The position numbers were made by a program, and so were the translations under genes. A DNA stretch of 54,683 bases from Lewinellaceae bacterium (lineage in GTDB: Bacteria > Bacteroidota > Bacteroidia > Chitinophagales > Saprospiraceae), in NCBI GenBank assembly GCA_016713985.1, contig JADJOD010000032.1:1-54683 (forward strand), given 5' to 3'. The notes under the pieces are model-generated. The model made no database searches, was not told the DNA's origin, and saw only the letters and a list, made by a program, of their open reading frames with translations. The stretch's first letter is position 1; every line of letters begins with the position of its first letter. This document shows positions 53,882 to 54,683 of this stretch, piece after piece.

Positions 53882-54683
53882 TCAAATCACCTCCGCAACG
53901 GCCTCGCGTCTCGCCGATCACCACGATCAGGTCGTCCGGCGATGCCGCATGCCGGGCTGTTTTTAACGCATTTTTTACGGAAGTGCAAACCCTGCCCTGC
54001 AATCCGTGTATTGCGGCCTTTTCTTTCAAAACCTGCGCTTCCAGCCCCCGCGGGATATTTGCCTTGGCAAAATAATAAGCCGCTTCCCGCGGAAACAGGC
54101 CCAGCACCTTGTCCACATCCTTGTCATTTACAAAACCCGTGACGATGTGGAGCCGGGCATGTTCAATTTGATGTTGTTTTATTGCCTCAAAAGCCGACCG
54201 CAGACCGGCTTCGTTGTGGGCACTGTCGCAAAGAACGGCCGGGTTGTCGCCGATCACCTGCCAGCGGCCCATAAAGCGGGTCAATACTTTCAGGTGCGCC
54301 AAACCTTCGCGCAATATACCCGCTGATAATTCGGCAGGTACCATCTTCAGCAGTTCAACCGCCTGAATAAGGGTGGCCACGTTTTTTGCCTGGAACGGCC
54401 CTCCGGCCTGCACTTCCAGGTTTTCGAGAAAAGGCCGGTTATTTTTAAAAACGTCATAAACGCTTGACGCTGAAATGTTTTTGCTTTCAGGTGTTTTTTC
54501 TTTCACGGCAAAATGCTGATCGGCAAATACGATCTCCGATCCCGTTTCCGCTGCTTTTTTCAGGAATACCGGCGCCGATTCCGGGTGGGTTTCGCCGATC
54601 ACTACCGGCACGCCGGGTTTGATGATCCCCGCTTTTTCAAAAGCGATCCGGGGCAGTGTGTCGCCCAGCATATTCATATGATC
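53882..54683 (-). CDS. folC: Bifunctional folylpolyglutamate/dihydrofolate synthase, 5' part outside window (one frameshift)
   Basis: About 267 residues of the C-terminal two thirds are visible. The frame is open to the window edge, where it reads HMNMLGDTLPRIAFEKAGII, a family block that follows the missing ATP-binding loop. Then come KPGVPVVIGETHPESAPVFL, PFQAKNVATLIQAVELLKMV, the domain linker TRFMGRWQVIGDNPAVLCDS and AHNEAGLRSAFEAI (conserved D-x-AHN). The last normal block is SPDDLIVVIG. The frame then changes near 53910 and the gene ends AVAEVI-stop at 53882. It adds glutamate to folates. It converges with trpS, 20 bp between stops. Confidence 0.88.

Overview
The window looks like a chromosomal segment from a member of the Bacteroidota, most likely a Saprospiraceae-like (Saprospiria) gliding or filamentous heterotroph. 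This rests on secreted proteins ending in type IX secretion (T9SS) sorting domains, TonB receptors with carboxypeptidase-regulatory N-termini, HYR/LamG/SGWNW-repeat surface proteins, a LytS-type kinase, a DUF4197 lipoprotein, a PspC-GIN fusion protein, and promoter-like TTTG / TAnnTTTG elements with no Shine-Dalgarno. The taxonomic call is inferred from gene content; no rRNA or tRNA gene was found.

Layout. 1-9.9 kb: three minus-strand genes for very large secreted surface proteins, probably one transcript. 10.0-11.1 kb: a gene graveyard holding an AraC tail, a deleted transposase and an orphan T9SS tail. 11.1-12.6 kb: Tat-exported Gfo/Idh/MocA oxidoreductase. 12.8-16.0 kb: three-gene ABC export system (lipoprotein adaptor, FtsX-like permease, LolD/MacB-like ATPase) with a hairpin repeat between permease and ATPase. 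16.0-26.9 kb: a nutrient-acquisition block with a GH78-like alpha-L-rhamnosidase, two TonB receptors and an M4 (thermolysin-like) protease; a perfect 45-bp-arm palindrome separates the divergent rhamnosidase and receptor genes. 27-31.1 kb: TPR-like protein, LytS kinase, Bcp peroxiredoxin, DUF4197 lipoprotein, inositol-monophosphatase-family enzyme. 31.1-37.5 kb: palindrome-rich spacer, membrane protein, orphan antitoxin-like protein, LepA, Uma2 nuclease-like protein, outer-membrane barrel, two thioredoxin-fold proteins. 37.5-44.7 kb: TolB-like propeller, two paralogous GT-C-like membrane proteins, a NahK-like kinase, a metallophosphoesterase. 45.2-48.1 kb: lipoprotein-PadR-PspC/GIN operon. 48.5-51.4 kb: tandem paralogous secreted proteins of unknown family. 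51.5-54.7 kb: housekeeping genes yceD/DUF177, rpmF, ridA, trpS and folC (cut by the window edge).

Many genes carry single-base frameshifts that leave family sequence readable on both sides. They include essential genes (trpS, yceD, folC), several sit at homopolymers, and they are densest in the last 3 kb. Sequencing or assembly error is therefore more likely than real decay. By contrast the 10.0-11.1 kb remnants are truly truncated.

The most unusual non-coding content is several kinds of inverted repeat at gene boundaries: an 84-bp hairpin repeat at two distant loci, long tandem-plus-inverted arrays directly behind stop codons, and isolated perfect palindromes. The most interesting coding content is a module of about 100 residues (W-x-[VF]-D-P-x-x-Y) that occurs three times in two adjacent surface proteins, together with SGWNW repeats and a dockerin-like pair.
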